DNA from: Pyrinomonadaceae bacterium
GTDB lineage: Bacteria; Acidobacteriota; Blastocatellia; Pyrinomonadales; Pyrinomonadaceae
Direction of reading: 5' to 3'
NCBI GenBank assembly: GCA_013812905.1
Contig: JACCSP010000087.1
Coordinates: 1 to 44,788, forward strand
Length of the DNA: 44,788 bases
This document shows, piece after piece, positions 1 through 8,324 of the stretch. The first letter of the stretch is position 1, and each line of letters starts with the position of its first letter. The position numbers and the translations under genes are program-made. The notes below the pieces were generated by a model. The model saw only the letters and a program-made list of their open reading frames with translations. It was not told where the DNA came from and did not search any database.

Positions 1-1
1 G

Positions 2-109
2 GTCGCTACCGCTCGCGGTTCCTTAGTAAGCGACGACATTGTTCGAGTTGAGGTATTTCGTAACTCGCTGAGTTTGGACAAAGCCTCTCAGTACCTCTCC
101 CATAAATGA
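2..109 (+). CDS. C-terminal end of an unrecognised upstream gene (partial)
   Basis: An open frame enters from the left edge and runs 35 codons to a TGA at 107-109, which overlaps the ATG of hemC (ATGA). This overlap is typical of translationally coupled genes, so the fragment is probably the end of a gene in the same operon. The visible residues end in KASQYLSHK and match no family I can name. hemA is a common neighbour of hemC, but this tail does not look like the usual end of glutamyl-tRNA reductase. That it is coding is inferred from the overlap and the open frame only. Confidence 0.5.
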   Translation, partial: VATARGSLVSDDIVRVEVFRNSLSLDKASQYLSHK

Positions 110-1062
110 AAAACCTTCTGGTAATCGGCTCACGGGGTTCTAAGCTTGCGCTCTGGCAAGCCAATTGGATCCGAACCCTTATTTCGCGCTTCCAACCGGA
201 AGTCAGGGCTGAGATTGAGGTTGTAAAAACTACGGGAGACGTAAAGACGGAACCGCTCTCCGTAATCGGCGGCAAGGGTGTCTTCACCAAAGAATTGGAA
301 GACGCACTACTCGATGGCCGAATAGATCTTGCAGTCCATTCACTAAAAGACTTACCGACCAACCTACCCGACCTGCTTACAATCGCGGCAATCTGCGAGC
401 GTGAGGACGCACGCGACGCCCTCGTGCTCAGGGAAGCACGAACGCTGGATTCAGTGAATGTCTTACCTCCACGCGCGTTAGTGGGTACATCCAGTCAGCG
501 GCGACTTGCTCAGCTGAAATATCTGCACCGCGGTGTTGTCGTTAAAGACTTGCGAGGTAATGTTGACACGAGACTGCGTAAACTCGATGAAGGACAATAC
601 GACGCGCTTATTCTAGCTGCAGCCGGACTACGCCGTTTGGGATTGGAAAGTCGTATCAGCACACTGATAACGACTGCCGAAATGTTACCTGCGGTGGGCC
701 AGGGAGCCCTGGCAGTCGAGGCGCGGGCGAACGACCATTCCACCATTGCACTTGTTAGCTCACTTAACCACGCAGCAACACAAATTGCTTGCGCCTCTGA
801 GAGGGCCTTCCTGCGCGCTTTAGGCGGTGGATGCCAGTTGCCTATTGCCGGCTATGCCGTTGTCTATCGCAACGAACTTGTACTTGAGGGTCTGATCGCA
901 GATCCGGCCGGCCAGGAGGTCGTGAGAGGCAAGCTAACCGGCCCAACAGCGGAGGCCGAAGAGATCGGCTCGCGATTGGCGCACCAGTTGCGGAGTCGCG
1001 GTGGGGACAGGTTGTTAGGGCAGCAAGGCATCCCTTTTCGCCAGGCTGATGGAGGTCTTTGA
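106..1062 (+). CDS. hemC: Hydroxymethylbilane synthase (porphobilinogen deaminase)
   Basis: This cytosolic enzyme condenses four porphobilinogen molecules into hydroxymethylbilane in tetrapyrrole synthesis. The 318 residues match the usual family length. Visible signatures are IGSRGSKLALWQ (7-18), the KDLPT motif with catalytic Asp82, the GTSSQRR substrate-binding loop (127-133), LRGNVDTRL (149-157) and GGGCQLPIAGYA, where Cys243 is the attachment site of the dipyrromethane cofactor. All key residues are present. The ATG overlaps the stop of the upstream frame, and hemD follows after 18 bases, so it lies in a haem operon. Both the family and its role are well established. Confidence 0.97.
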   Translation: MKNLLVIGSRGSKLALWQANWIRTLISRFQPEVRAEIEVVKTTGDVKTEPLSVIGGKGVFTKELEDALLDGRIDLAVHSLKDLPTNLPDLLTIAAICEREDARDALVLREARTLDSVNVLPPRALVGTSSQRRLAQLKYLHRGVVVKDLRGNVDTRLRKLDEGQYDALILAAAGLRRLGLESRISTLITTAEMLPAVGQGALAVEARANDHSTIALVSSLNHAATQIACASERAFLRALGGGCQLPIAGYAVVYRNELVLEGLIADPAGQEVVRGKLTGPTAEAEEIGSRLAHQLRSRGGDRLLGQQGIPFRQADGGL

Positions 1063-1080
1063 ACCCCCAGGATTCTCGTA

Positions 1081-1920
1081 ATGGCACCTACTAACAAAAC
1101 CCCTCGGACGAAGCAGTGGCCCAACAGTAAGCCACTTGACGGTCGCACCGTGGTTATCACACGCGCGCGAGCGCAAGTGGAAGGGTTTGTCGCCGAGTTG
1201 GAACAGTTTGGCGCGCGGGTAATCGCCTGTCCCACAATCGAAATCGATCAACCTGAGAGTTTTGAGCGTCTGGATGAGGCGATCAGCCATCTGTACGGCT
1301 ATGACTGGCTAGTATTCACAAGCGTTAATGCAGTTGACCATTTCCTCAAACGCTTCAAAGCAAGCAAACATGAGGTTATCGAAATCGATGACCTGCGAAT
1401 TTGTGCCGTGGGTGACGCCACGGCGGAAAGACTGAGAGAGGCACAACTGCATGTAGACGTCATACCACACGAATTCAAAGCAGAAGGCGTTTTTGAGGCG
1501 CTTACTCAATTCGTTGGCGGACAGGAAGCGGTAAGCGGTTTAAATTTCTTGATTCCGCGTGCCGCAATAGCGCGGGACTTTTTGCCGAGAGCTTTGGAAG
1601 CGGCTGGAGCCCGCGTTGATGTCGTTCCGGCGTATCGCACCCTACTCCCGGATCACCTTGACCGCGGCCGAATTTCTGCAATGCTTGCCGGAGGCGCGGA
1701 CTGCATCGCGTTCACCAGTTCCTCGACCGTCCGAAATCTTGCCCAACTCTTTGACACGCAGGATTTGAGTATGGTCCTCGAAGGAGTCGCCGTGGCTTGC
1801 ATCGGGAAGGTGACGGCCCAGACTGCCGCTGAACACGGATTGCCCACGGACATCCAGCCTGCGCAATTCACCATTCCTGAGTTAGCGCGCGCGATTGCCG
1901 AGTATTTTGGGCGCAAGTAA
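1081..1920 (+). CDS. hemD: Uroporphyrinogen-III synthase
   Basis: The enzyme closes and inverts ring D of hydroxymethylbilane to give uroporphyrinogen III, the step after HemC. It has the two-lobed fold: LDGRTVVITRARAQ near the N-terminus, the first lobe's YDWLVFTSVNAV (about 79-90), the second lobe's CIAFTSSSTVRNL (about 204-216), and a typical end with VACIGKVTAQTA. The family is poorly conserved in sequence, so the position right after hemC adds weight. The length of 279 residues is slightly above typical because of a short hydrophilic N-terminal extension. An internal start near residue 20 cannot be excluded. Confidence 0.93.
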   Translation: MAPTNKTPRTKQWPNSKPLDGRTVVITRARAQVEGFVAELEQFGARVIACPTIEIDQPESFERLDEAISHLYGYDWLVFTSVNAVDHFLKRFKASKHEVIEIDDLRICAVGDATAERLREAQLHVDVIPHEFKAEGVFEALTQFVGGQEAVSGLNFLIPRAAIARDFLPRALEAAGARVDVVPAYRTLLPDHLDRGRISAMLAGGADCIAFTSSSTVRNLAQLFDTQDLSMVLEGVAVACIGKVTAQTAAEHGLPTDIQPAQFTIPELARAIAEYFGRK

Positions 1921-2042
1921 GGTTCGCTTATCACCCACGACAAGCATGTGGTGTTCTAACCTTTCGTGTTTCCTTTGTGGTTCTGTGTGCTATGAAACAA
2001 AACCCACTTCGTGCGGTTCGAGCAAGTTCAACCGACCGTAGG

Positions 2043-2104
2043 CGATCCGCGTAATTACACAAAGCCACCCGAAGTCTTGTGATTTCGTAAGAGTTAGTGG
2101 ATCG
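2043..2104. repeat. Dispersed imperfect palindrome, copy 1 (most diverged)
   Basis: This lies in the 285-base gap between hemD and the sigma-54 activator. The left arm begins CGATCCGCGTAATTACACAA and the right arm ends TTTCGTAAGAGTTAGTGGATCG. It resembles the better copies at 29442-29515 and 33053-33120, which share the terminal CGATCC(A/G)C followed by an AAATCACAC-like stretch in inverted orientation. The right arm carries a few extra bases. Nothing else in the gap looks coding. A related half-sequence (TTTCGTGTTTCCTTTGTGG) occurs at about 1962-1980. Confidence 0.5.
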
Positions 2105-2205
2105 CGTCTAACTATCTTTAGTTTCGGTAAGGGTCGAGCCGTTCACAATGAGGACACTACTGATCAGCGGGAGGCTCGTCTTACTTCGTGCTAAACTGAG
2201 ACGCG

Positions 2206-3588
2206 ATGTCGTCCCGACGTATATTAATTATCGATCAGGATCCTCAGACTGGCGCTGCACTCAGCGCATTGATTGCCGGCTGGAATTACGAGGTGGTTTT
2301 GACGCAGAACAATGCTCAGGGTCTTGAGCATTTTGGAGACACGACACCGTCCGTAATCGTCGCGGGAAGTGCCGTTTCGACCTCGGAAGGTTTTGGTCTC
2401 TTACGTGAGATCCGGGCCTTATACCCCGACACGCCTGTCGTGTTAGCGACGGACCAAGGCTCCGTTGAGATGGCCCTCGATGCAATCCAGCACGAGGGTG
2501 CCTATCATTATTTCGAAAAACCACTTGACGCTGACAAGCTGCGACTGGTTCTTGACAGCGCAGTAGAACTAACAGAGGCGAAACGTGAGAACGAGCTGCT
2601 CCGACGCCAGCTCCAGGATCGCGGCGCCTTCGGTGAATTAGTCGGCAAGTCGGAATCGATGCGCGCCATCTACTCTCTGATAGAACAGGTCGCTCCGTCC
2701 TCCGCTTCAGTGTTACTGACCGGCGACTCAGGGACAGGCAAGGAATTGGTGGCCCGCACCCTGCATCAAAAGAGTCCTCGCCGAGACAAACCTTTTGTGG
2801 CTATCAACTGTTCCGCGATACCGGAGACGCTGATGGAATCCGAACTCTTCGGACATGAGAAGGGCGCGTTCACTGGCGCAGCCTCTCGCAGACAAGGCTG
2901 CTTTGAGCTCGCAGATACAGGCACGCTATTGCTCGACGAAATCGCAGAGATGCCGGCGATGTTGCAGGCCAAACTGCTGCGCGTAATCGAAGAACGAGCC
3001 GTGAGACGGCTGGGTAGCCGCAAAGAGATCAGCGTGGATGTACGCCTGCTGGCGGCGACCAATCGCAACCCCGAGGACGCTGTTCAGGCCGGCAGTCTTA
3101 GGGAGGACCTGCTCTATAGGCTTAACGTTTTTAGGATCGGCCTACCCCCGCTGAGGGAACGCAAAGAAGATTTACCACTTCTCGCGCAGCATCTGGTAAC
3201 TCAGCTGGCCGAGAAGCACAACAGGCCCGCACGCTTTCTTAGTTCCGGGGCGATCGCAGCCTTGCAGTATCACGCCTGGCCTGGGAATGTACGCGAATTA
3301 CGAAATGTGATTGAGCGTGCCGTCGTCATCTGTTCGGGGGAACAGATTGAGAGACACCATTTCGCGCCTTATCCAATCGAGCAACGCGAGCGGTTGCGCA
3401 GTGAAGATACGATTACCTTGCCGGTTGGCACTCCGCTGGAAGAGACTGAGCGGCAGATGATCATGCGCACTCTGCAAAAGACCAAGAACAACAAGACCCG
3501 AGCTGCAGTGCTACTGGGAATCAGTCTGAAGACCCTGCACAATAAACTTAATCTCTACCGGGACCGTGGTCTACTCCATGACGATTGA
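2206..3588 (+). CDS. Sigma-54-dependent response regulator, NtrC family, with degenerate receiver
   Basis: This is a transcription activator of RpoN-dependent promoters. Domains in order: a receiver-like domain (about 5-120), an AAA+ domain (about 144-370) and a Fis-type helix-turn-helix (about 413-452). The AAA+ domain has Walker A GDSGTGKE (173-180), the sigma-54 contact loop GAFTGA (220-225), Walker B LLLDEIAE (241-248) and the sensor II region WPGNVREL. The receiver keeps Lys105 and Thr82 of the switch. However, the position of the phosphorylated Asp falls in IVAGSAVS (51-58), which has no acidic residue; Gly54 aligns with it. The N-terminal acidic pair is D-Q-D rather than D-D. Classical phosphorylation is therefore unlikely. 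No histidine kinase is adjacent. rpoN lies at 17042-18649. Confidence 0.94.
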   Translation: MSSRRILIIDQDPQTGAALSALIAGWNYEVVLTQNNAQGLEHFGDTTPSVIVAGSAVSTSEGFGLLREIRALYPDTPVVLATDQGSVEMALDAIQHEGAYHYFEKPLDADKLRLVLDSAVELTEAKRENELLRRQLQDRGAFGELVGKSESMRAIYSLIEQVAPSSASVLLTGDSGTGKELVARTLHQKSPRRDKPFVAINCSAIPETLMESELFGHEKGAFTGAASRRQGCFELADTGTLLLDEIAEMPAMLQAKLLRVIEERAVRRLGSRKEISVDVRLLAATNRNPEDAVQAGSLREDLLYRLNVFRIGLPPLRERKEDLPLLAQHLVTQLAEKHNRPARFLSSGAIAALQYHAWPGNVRELRNVIERAVVICSGEQIERHHFAPYPIEQRERLRSEDTITLPVGTPLEETERQMIMRTLQKTKNNKTRAAVLLGISLKTLHNKLNLYRDRGLLHDD

Positions 3589-3589
3589 T

Positions 3590-3659
3590 ACCATGCCAAT
3601 TCCCATTTGAACTCAAGTGTGGACTACCGTGCGAACCTGCTTAGGAATTAGGGCATGGT
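3590..3659. repeat. Short inverted repeat downstream of the sigma-54 activator
   Basis: ACCATGCCAATTCC at 3590-3603 is mirrored by GGAATTAGGGCATGGT at 3644-3659, with a two-base indel. The arms enclose about 40 bases that are not coding. It starts two bases after the stop of the regulator gene. It could form a hairpin at the end of the message or be a small palindromic element. There is no T-tract, so a classical terminator is not supported. Confidence 0.5.
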
Positions 3660-3826
3660 GAAGTTCTTTGTGTGATTGGTTCCAGCGAGCCGGAACTCCC
3701 TCCTGACGCTTAGCAGCGCAATCCACCAATCTACATCCTTGTTAGTTAGCCCCTACGATTAATGGGCAAAATGAAAGAGTTATGGATTGGAAGTGGTTAA
3801 TGACGAATGAAGAGGAATACGAAAAG

Positions 3827-4516
3827 ATGAGAGGATACCAGGTTGGTCGTTCGTGCGTAGCTCGAAGAATATTGCAGGCTTCACTCTTCTTCTTGGTCTT
3901 CATGGCTTGGAACTCAATCCAGATTCGCGCACAACTGCCCAGTGGCGAGTCCGGCTCAAGCGCCCAAAGTGGAGACCCGGGAGACGCTGATTATAAGCTG
4001 AGGAGGGGAAACAATGAATTTGCCGTCTGGGGGGCGGGATCGTTCGACGCGCCGACGCTTATCGGGAACACCGCATACAGACCGACCGCGATGTTGGGCC
4101 TCAGGTATGGGAAGGTTGTCGGTACAACTGACTGGGCCACTTTCACGTATGTAGCGGACGTAATTCCGTTGCAGGTTGTCTTCGATCAGGAGGACGGGCA
4201 AGCGGCTCGGAGAAACGTATACGGCGTGGGCGCTAATTATGGCGGTCTGAAAATGTCTTTCTTGCGGCGCTACCGTGTAAAGCCTTTCGCTGGAATTAGC
4301 GGCGGTCTAATAGTCTACTCTCGGCCCGTACCCCTGGAAGGTAGAAAATTGAACCTCACCTACAGTCTTGACGCCGGCCTTGATATTTTCACCGGTAAGA
4401 GGCGGGCGCTAACCGTCGGGTATAAGTTTTACCATGTCTCCAATGCATTTACCGCGAAAACCAATGTCGGCACCAATGATAATATGATAAGCCTTGGGTT
4501 CTCTTTCTTCAGGTGA
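3827..4516 (+). CDS. Outer-membrane acyloxyacyl hydrolase, PagL-like (lipid A 3-O-deacylase family)
   Basis: PagL-type enzymes are eight-stranded outer-membrane barrels that remove the 3-O acyl chain from lipid A. The protein has a signal peptide (basic stretch, hydrophobic SLFFLVFMAW, then a cleavage region near IRAQ), alternating beta-strand sequence, and the signature YKFYHVSNAF near the C-terminus, which supplies the family's catalytic His and Ser. The third, acidic residue of the usual triad is unclear: the region after SNA reads TNVGTNDN. The chain ends in GFSFFR, an aromatic end typical of barrel insertion. I chose ATG 3827 because AGAGGA lies 10 bases upstream and the signal peptide then starts normally. 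An in-frame ATG at 3782 would add 15 residues. Confidence 0.75.
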   Translation: MRGYQVGRSCVARRILQASLFFLVFMAWNSIQIRAQLPSGESGSSAQSGDPGDADYKLRRGNNEFAVWGAGSFDAPTLIGNTAYRPTAMLGLRYGKVVGTTDWATFTYVADVIPLQVVFDQEDGQAARRNVYGVGANYGGLKMSFLRRYRVKPFAGISGGLIVYSRPVPLEGRKLNLTYSLDAGLDIFTGKRRALTVGYKFYHVSNAFTAKTNVGTNDNMISLGFSFFR

Positions 4517-4669
4517 GTGACAAACGGTCAAGGTCTGACAGAATTCATCGTCCGGCCTTCGATCTTGAGGCGTGGGGCCAATGAAAACACTCAAGGATTC
4601 TCCTCGCGCCGGTCAATTCCAGCCTTGATGCTTTCCTGATGATCGCAGAAGCAAAGTAGTCTAAGTGTA

Positions 4670-5536
4670 ATGCAAGTTATCATTTTCGGTGCTAGTGGAC
4701 TTGTTGGAAAAGAATTTACGAGACATTTTTCTAATAAGCATGAGGTGCTGGTGCTTACACATGATGACCTTGACATTACGGATCGCCAAGCGGTCAAGCG
4801 AACAATTCACAATGAACGCCCCGCATTGATAATTAATTGTGCTGTGCTTGGTGTAGATGCTTGCGAACTTGAGCCGTCACGAGCATGGGATGTGAACGTG
4901 TGCGGCGCAGAGAATCTTGCTCAAGCGGCATCTGACATTGACGCCGAGTTATTGCACCTCAGCACCAATTACGTTTTTGATGGGAAGCGGGAGGCCGACT
5001 CGTTTTACACAATTGAAGATTTTCCCGCACCAATCAATATTTATGGACGCACCAAACTCGCCGGCGAGCGCGCAGTGATGTCGGTTTGTAAGCGAAGTTT
5101 TATCGTTCGCACATCATGGGTTTTCGGTGTTGGTAAGAAAACCTTTTTAAGCACGGTGCATCGATCCTTGAATGCCGAAAGGCGGATTCGTGCGATTACG
5201 GATCTTTGGGCGAGTTCAACCTATGTGCGCGATTTAGCGGAGAGAGTTGACGAGATCTTACTATATCAGCACTACTCCACATATCACGTCGTGAATAGCG
5301 GGATCTGCTCGTACTATGATTTTGCTGTAGAAGCGGCGAAAGTCTTGAGAATTTCTGATACACGGATAACGCATTTGATCGAGCCTGTGAAGGTGTCCGA
5401 CATTCAGCCTGTCGCTCAACGTCCGCGTTATACACCGATGCGCTGTACGGTTTCGGAAGAAATTGGTCTTGCTCCGATGCGAGATTGGCGCACAGCAATC
5501 GTAGATTACATTCGTGCTGATTACCGTTCTAGCTAA
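4670..5536 (+). CDS. rfbD: dTDP-4-dehydrorhamnose reductase (RmlD/RfbD-like, NAD(P)-binding SDR)
   Basis: RfbD reduces dTDP-4-keto-L-rhamnose to dTDP-L-rhamnose, a precursor of cell-surface polysaccharide. The 288 residues show the Rossmann start IIFGASGLVGKEF (4-16), the DLDITDR motif (34-39 region), LSTNYVFDG (97-105; the family usually has STDYVFDG) and the catalytic YGRTK with Tyr125 and Lys129. Serine 98 completes the SDR active site. The other dTDP-rhamnose genes (rfbA, rfbB, rfbC) are absent here, so the gene stands alone; a related sugar reductase is possible. The 5' part is visibly more AT-rich than neighbouring genes, which fits the accessory character of this stretch. Confidence 0.8.
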   Translation: MQVIIFGASGLVGKEFTRHFSNKHEVLVLTHDDLDITDRQAVKRTIHNERPALIINCAVLGVDACELEPSRAWDVNVCGAENLAQAASDIDAELLHLSTNYVFDGKREADSFYTIEDFPAPINIYGRTKLAGERAVMSVCKRSFIVRTSWVFGVGKKTFLSTVHRSLNAERRIRAITDLWASSTYVRDLAERVDEILLYQHYSTYHVVNSGICSYYDFAVEAAKVLRISDTRITHLIEPVKVSDIQPVAQRPRYTPMRCTVSEEIGLAPMRDWRTAIVDYIRADYRSS

Positions 5537-5694
5537 CAGCCCGCGCCCCTTGCACAGAGGGTCGCAATTCAACAACATCTGCTGAAATGATTGAATTAGA
5601 AAGGGAGAGCGCTGAAGTCTGCTTTGTTTAAGAGGTCAAACCACCCGCAAGCTTCGTCACCTTACGGGTGGACTATCTCTCAAGTGTCACTTCT

Positions 5695-5850
5695 CTATCC
5701 GGCTTCGTCGCGATGTGATTTGCGCCGTTTGCGAATCGCCGCCCCGACTCCTGCGAGACCACTCCCCAGGAGCACCACTGTGGCCGGCTCAGGGACAGTG
5801 GTGACGGTCCCAGTGATGTCAATATGGGAATTTGTGCCGGTGGGGGGTGA
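5695..5850 (-). pseudogene. C-terminal remnant of a PEP-CTERM exported protein
   Basis: Read on the minus strand, the last 50 or so codons end in TVPEPATVVLLGSGLAGVG followed by the basic cluster AAIRKRRKS. This is the PEP-CTERM sorting signal: Pro-Glu-Pro, a hydrophobic helix and an Arg/Lys-rich tail, recognised by exosortase in Gram-negative bacteria. Upstream of about 5850 the frame stays open but stops resembling an exported protein and overlaps a winged-helix fragment on the other strand. I take it as the surviving 3' end of a gene cut at about 5850. No exosortase gene is in the window. Confidence 0.6.
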
Positions 5851-5853
5851 ACG

Positions 5854-6057
5854 TTGCTGCGAGCGGGTGAACCGGTCCACCTGCGCCCTCAGTCCTATGA
5901 GGTGCTCAAATACCTGGCCGAAAACAATGGGCAGACCCAACGACTCGAAGAGTTTTACAACAGGCATGTCACAGCGAATCATCTGTATGTCGGAGTAGGC
6001 GCGGAACTTTTGGAGGCGAGTTTTCCTTGCCGAACACCGATCAGCACCTGGCAATAA
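5854..6057 (+). pseudogene. Fragment of an OmpR/CadC-type winged-helix DNA-binding domain
   Basis: The plus-strand frame reads LLRAGEPVHLRPQSYEVLKY and continues LAENNGQ, the first half of a Trans_reg_C winged-helix domain as found at the N-terminus of CadC-like regulators. The segment after NNGQ does not resemble the expected recognition helix, and the frame stops at 6057. The usual start of such a domain is missing. It abuts the PEP-CTERM remnant on the opposite strand without a spacer. I read it as a truncated leftover, not a working regulator. Confidence 0.5.
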
Positions 6058-7248
6058 TTAACCACCATGCCGACTGGCCCCAGTGGGGCGGGCCTAACCG
6101 AGACTTCAAATCTGATTCGAAAAAACTTGCTAACCGTTGGCCTGCAGCAGGCCCGCGACGGTTATGGGTTCGTCCGCTGGGCGAGGGTCATTCGTCAATC
6201 GTGTCGGAAACCGGAAGGCTGTACACGATGTACCGCAGGGGAGCGCGCGAGTACCTCATTTGTCTTGAGGCGCGGAGTGGGAAGACACTGTGGGAGCATG
6301 CTTACGCTGCCCCTCTCTACCCAAAAATGGATATGTCCTACGGCTCGGGGCCACACTCGACACCGGTTGTCTCAGGGGAGCTTATTTTCTCCGTCGGTAC
6401 AACGGGTAAATTGCTCTGCCTCGATAAAACAACAGGTAAAGAAGTTTGGAGTCATGACTCTGGGGAGACTTTGGGGGCACTGTCATTAACGTGGGGTACT
6501 CAAGCAGCCCCGTTGCCTACAAGAACAAAATCGTAGTGCAGGTCGGCGGCGCGGGGCACAGTCTAATTGCGTTCGACCGCGCTGAGGGTAGTGTGGTCTG
6601 GAAGGCTCATAACTTTCGCAATTCCTCATCATCCCCGATCCTCATCAAGGTGGATGGCCAAGAGCAGTTGGTAGCGTTCATGCATGCAGAGGTGGTGGGT
6701 GTGGACCCGGAAAGCGGCAAATTATTCTGGGCACATCCGGTCGCCGCCGGGTGGAATTTCCATTTCAGTATCAGTACACCGGTGTGGGGTGAAGGTAACT
6801 TGCTATTTGTTTCTGCGGCTTATGGTGTCGGGGGGGGCGGGTTCTTCACCTTAGCCAAACCGACGGAAAAACCACAGTAGTGGAATTGTGGCAGAGTGAG
6901 AGGGCGCGCGTGCACAAGGAGAATGCAATCCGGGTCGGTGATGTTATTTACGCTTCGATCGGTCACTTAGGGCCGGCCTTTTTTACCGCCATGGATGTCA
7001 AGACGGGTAAAATCCTTTGGCAGGACCGAAGCTTCTCCCATGCCAGCTTCCTTTACGCGGATAACAAGTTCATCGTGCTCGACGAGGACGGCACCTTGGG
7101 GCTTGCCAGTCCGGCGGCTACGGGTTTGAATGTTCACTCGCGCGTGGAACTATTGGGCGGAACGGCTTGGACTGTCCCAACCCTCGTTGGATCCACCCTC
7201 TACGTACGGGACCGTAGGAGTGCAATGGCCCTTCAGCTGGGCCAATGA
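6027..7248 (+). pseudogene. PQQ-like beta-propeller protein, broken by two frameshifts
   Basis: Three consecutive frames make one protein. The first part contains DWPQWGGPNRDF, a typical start of secreted PQQ-repeat propellers, then LICLEARSGKTLWEH and LLCLDKTTGKEVW repeats. The second part runs from about 6470 (DFGGTVINVGYSSSPVAY) and the third from about 6840 (LSQTDGKTT, then DVKTGKILW). The first break is at about 6448-6470. The second falls at or near a run of eight Gs (6830-6837) followed by CGGG. No signal peptide precedes DWPQW, so the 5' end also appears lost. Related proteins are periplasmic and bind no confirmed cofactor. Sequencing error in the G-run cannot be excluded, but two breaks plus the missing N-terminus favour a pseudogene. 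Confidence 0.75.
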
Positions 7249-7430
7249 TCATACATCGAGGTTGATAGCTGCGACCCCTCTTCTGATATTCTGGACGGGA
7301 CTAGAGGGCACCGAAGCTAGTCGGCTGGCGGGCAGCTAAGAGGATTCAGTTTTTGAAATTTGTTTTGGCCGACGAATAACACTTACGGCAGCCTTGCCCG
7401 CGACGTGTGTTGGCTGCTAGTCAACGACTC

Positions 7431-8324
7431 ATGTCGGTTCTTCTCCTTTTTATCGATGGTCTAGGCATCGGTTCGCGTGGGATCTCTAATCCTCTTGACG
7501 GGCTCCAGAACGCGGCGCCCCTCGCCCTGTTCAAGAACGAAGCGCCAGTCACGCTCGATGGAGTTCTGGCGCCCACGGACGCCTGCCTCGGGATTGAAGG
7601 CCGCCCTCAGAGCGCATCCGGTCAAACTACTATTCTCACCGGCATTAACGCACCCGCACAGCTCGGTTATCACAAACAGGGTTTCCCCAACAAAGCTTTG
7701 TTGAAAATCATCCGCGAGCATTCTCTCTTCTTGAAACTCAAGCACGCCGGCGTTGCCCCAGTCACTTTCGCCAACGCCTATCCCAAGCGGTTTTTCGAAG
7801 ACCGGCCTCGCTGGGTCTCAGCTACGACCGCTGCCGTGGAAGCGGCGGCGCTACCATTCCGCACTGTGGATGATTTGCGCAGTGGTCGAGCCGTCTATCA
7901 GGATTTCACGAACAGGATGCTTATCGAGCGGGGCGAAGATGCCGTTTTGAGCACGGCAAATGAAGCCGCAGAGGTGCTCGCCGCCATCGCAAGCGAAAGC
8001 ATTTTTACACTGTACGAGTATTTTATTACCGACAAGATCGGGCATGCCCAGGACATGGAGGCGGCGAGAACTGTTTTGCAAAACCTTGCCCTGCTGATTC
8101 GGCAATTGCTGGCCCGTGTTGATTTGACGCGCACATCCGTTATACTCACGAGCGACCACGGAAACATCGAAGACTTATCCTTTCGCAACCACACGTTAAA
8201 TGAAGTACCTACCATAGTCTGGGGCATGAACCGTGATCGCATCGCGAGTCGAATAAAGAGTCTCGCTGATATCACACCTGCAATCGTCGAGAGTTTGACG
8301 GAGAAAGCGACAGCCTCAGGATGA
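7431..8324 (+). CDS. Alkaline-phosphatase-superfamily metalloenzyme (phosphoglyceromutase-like)
   Basis: The protein has the two-metal site of the alkaline phosphatase / phosphomutase fold: LLLFIDGLGIGS at the N-terminus (first metal Asp), SASGQTTILTG with the expected nucleophile Ser/Thr region, YEYFITDKIGHAQD (Asp and His ligands) and LTSDHGNIEDL (Asp-His ligands) near the C-terminus. It is shorter than cofactor-independent phosphoglycerate mutase, so the substrate is not clear. I prefer the ATG at 7431; an in-frame start at 7407 adds eight residues. Its stop overlaps the ATG of the MFS carrier by four bases (ATGA), so the two are co-translated. Confidence 0.75.
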   Translation: MSVLLLFIDGLGIGSRGISNPLDGLQNAAPLALFKNEAPVTLDGVLAPTDACLGIEGRPQSASGQTTILTGINAPAQLGYHKQGFPNKALLKIIREHSLFLKLKHAGVAPVTFANAYPKRFFEDRPRWVSATTAAVEAAALPFRTVDDLRSGRAVYQDFTNRMLIERGEDAVLSTANEAAEVLAAIASESIFTLYEYFITDKIGHAQDMEAARTVLQNLALLIRQLLARVDLTRTSVILTSDHGNIEDLSFRNHTLNEVPTIVWGMNRDRIASRIKSLADITPAIVESLTEKATASG

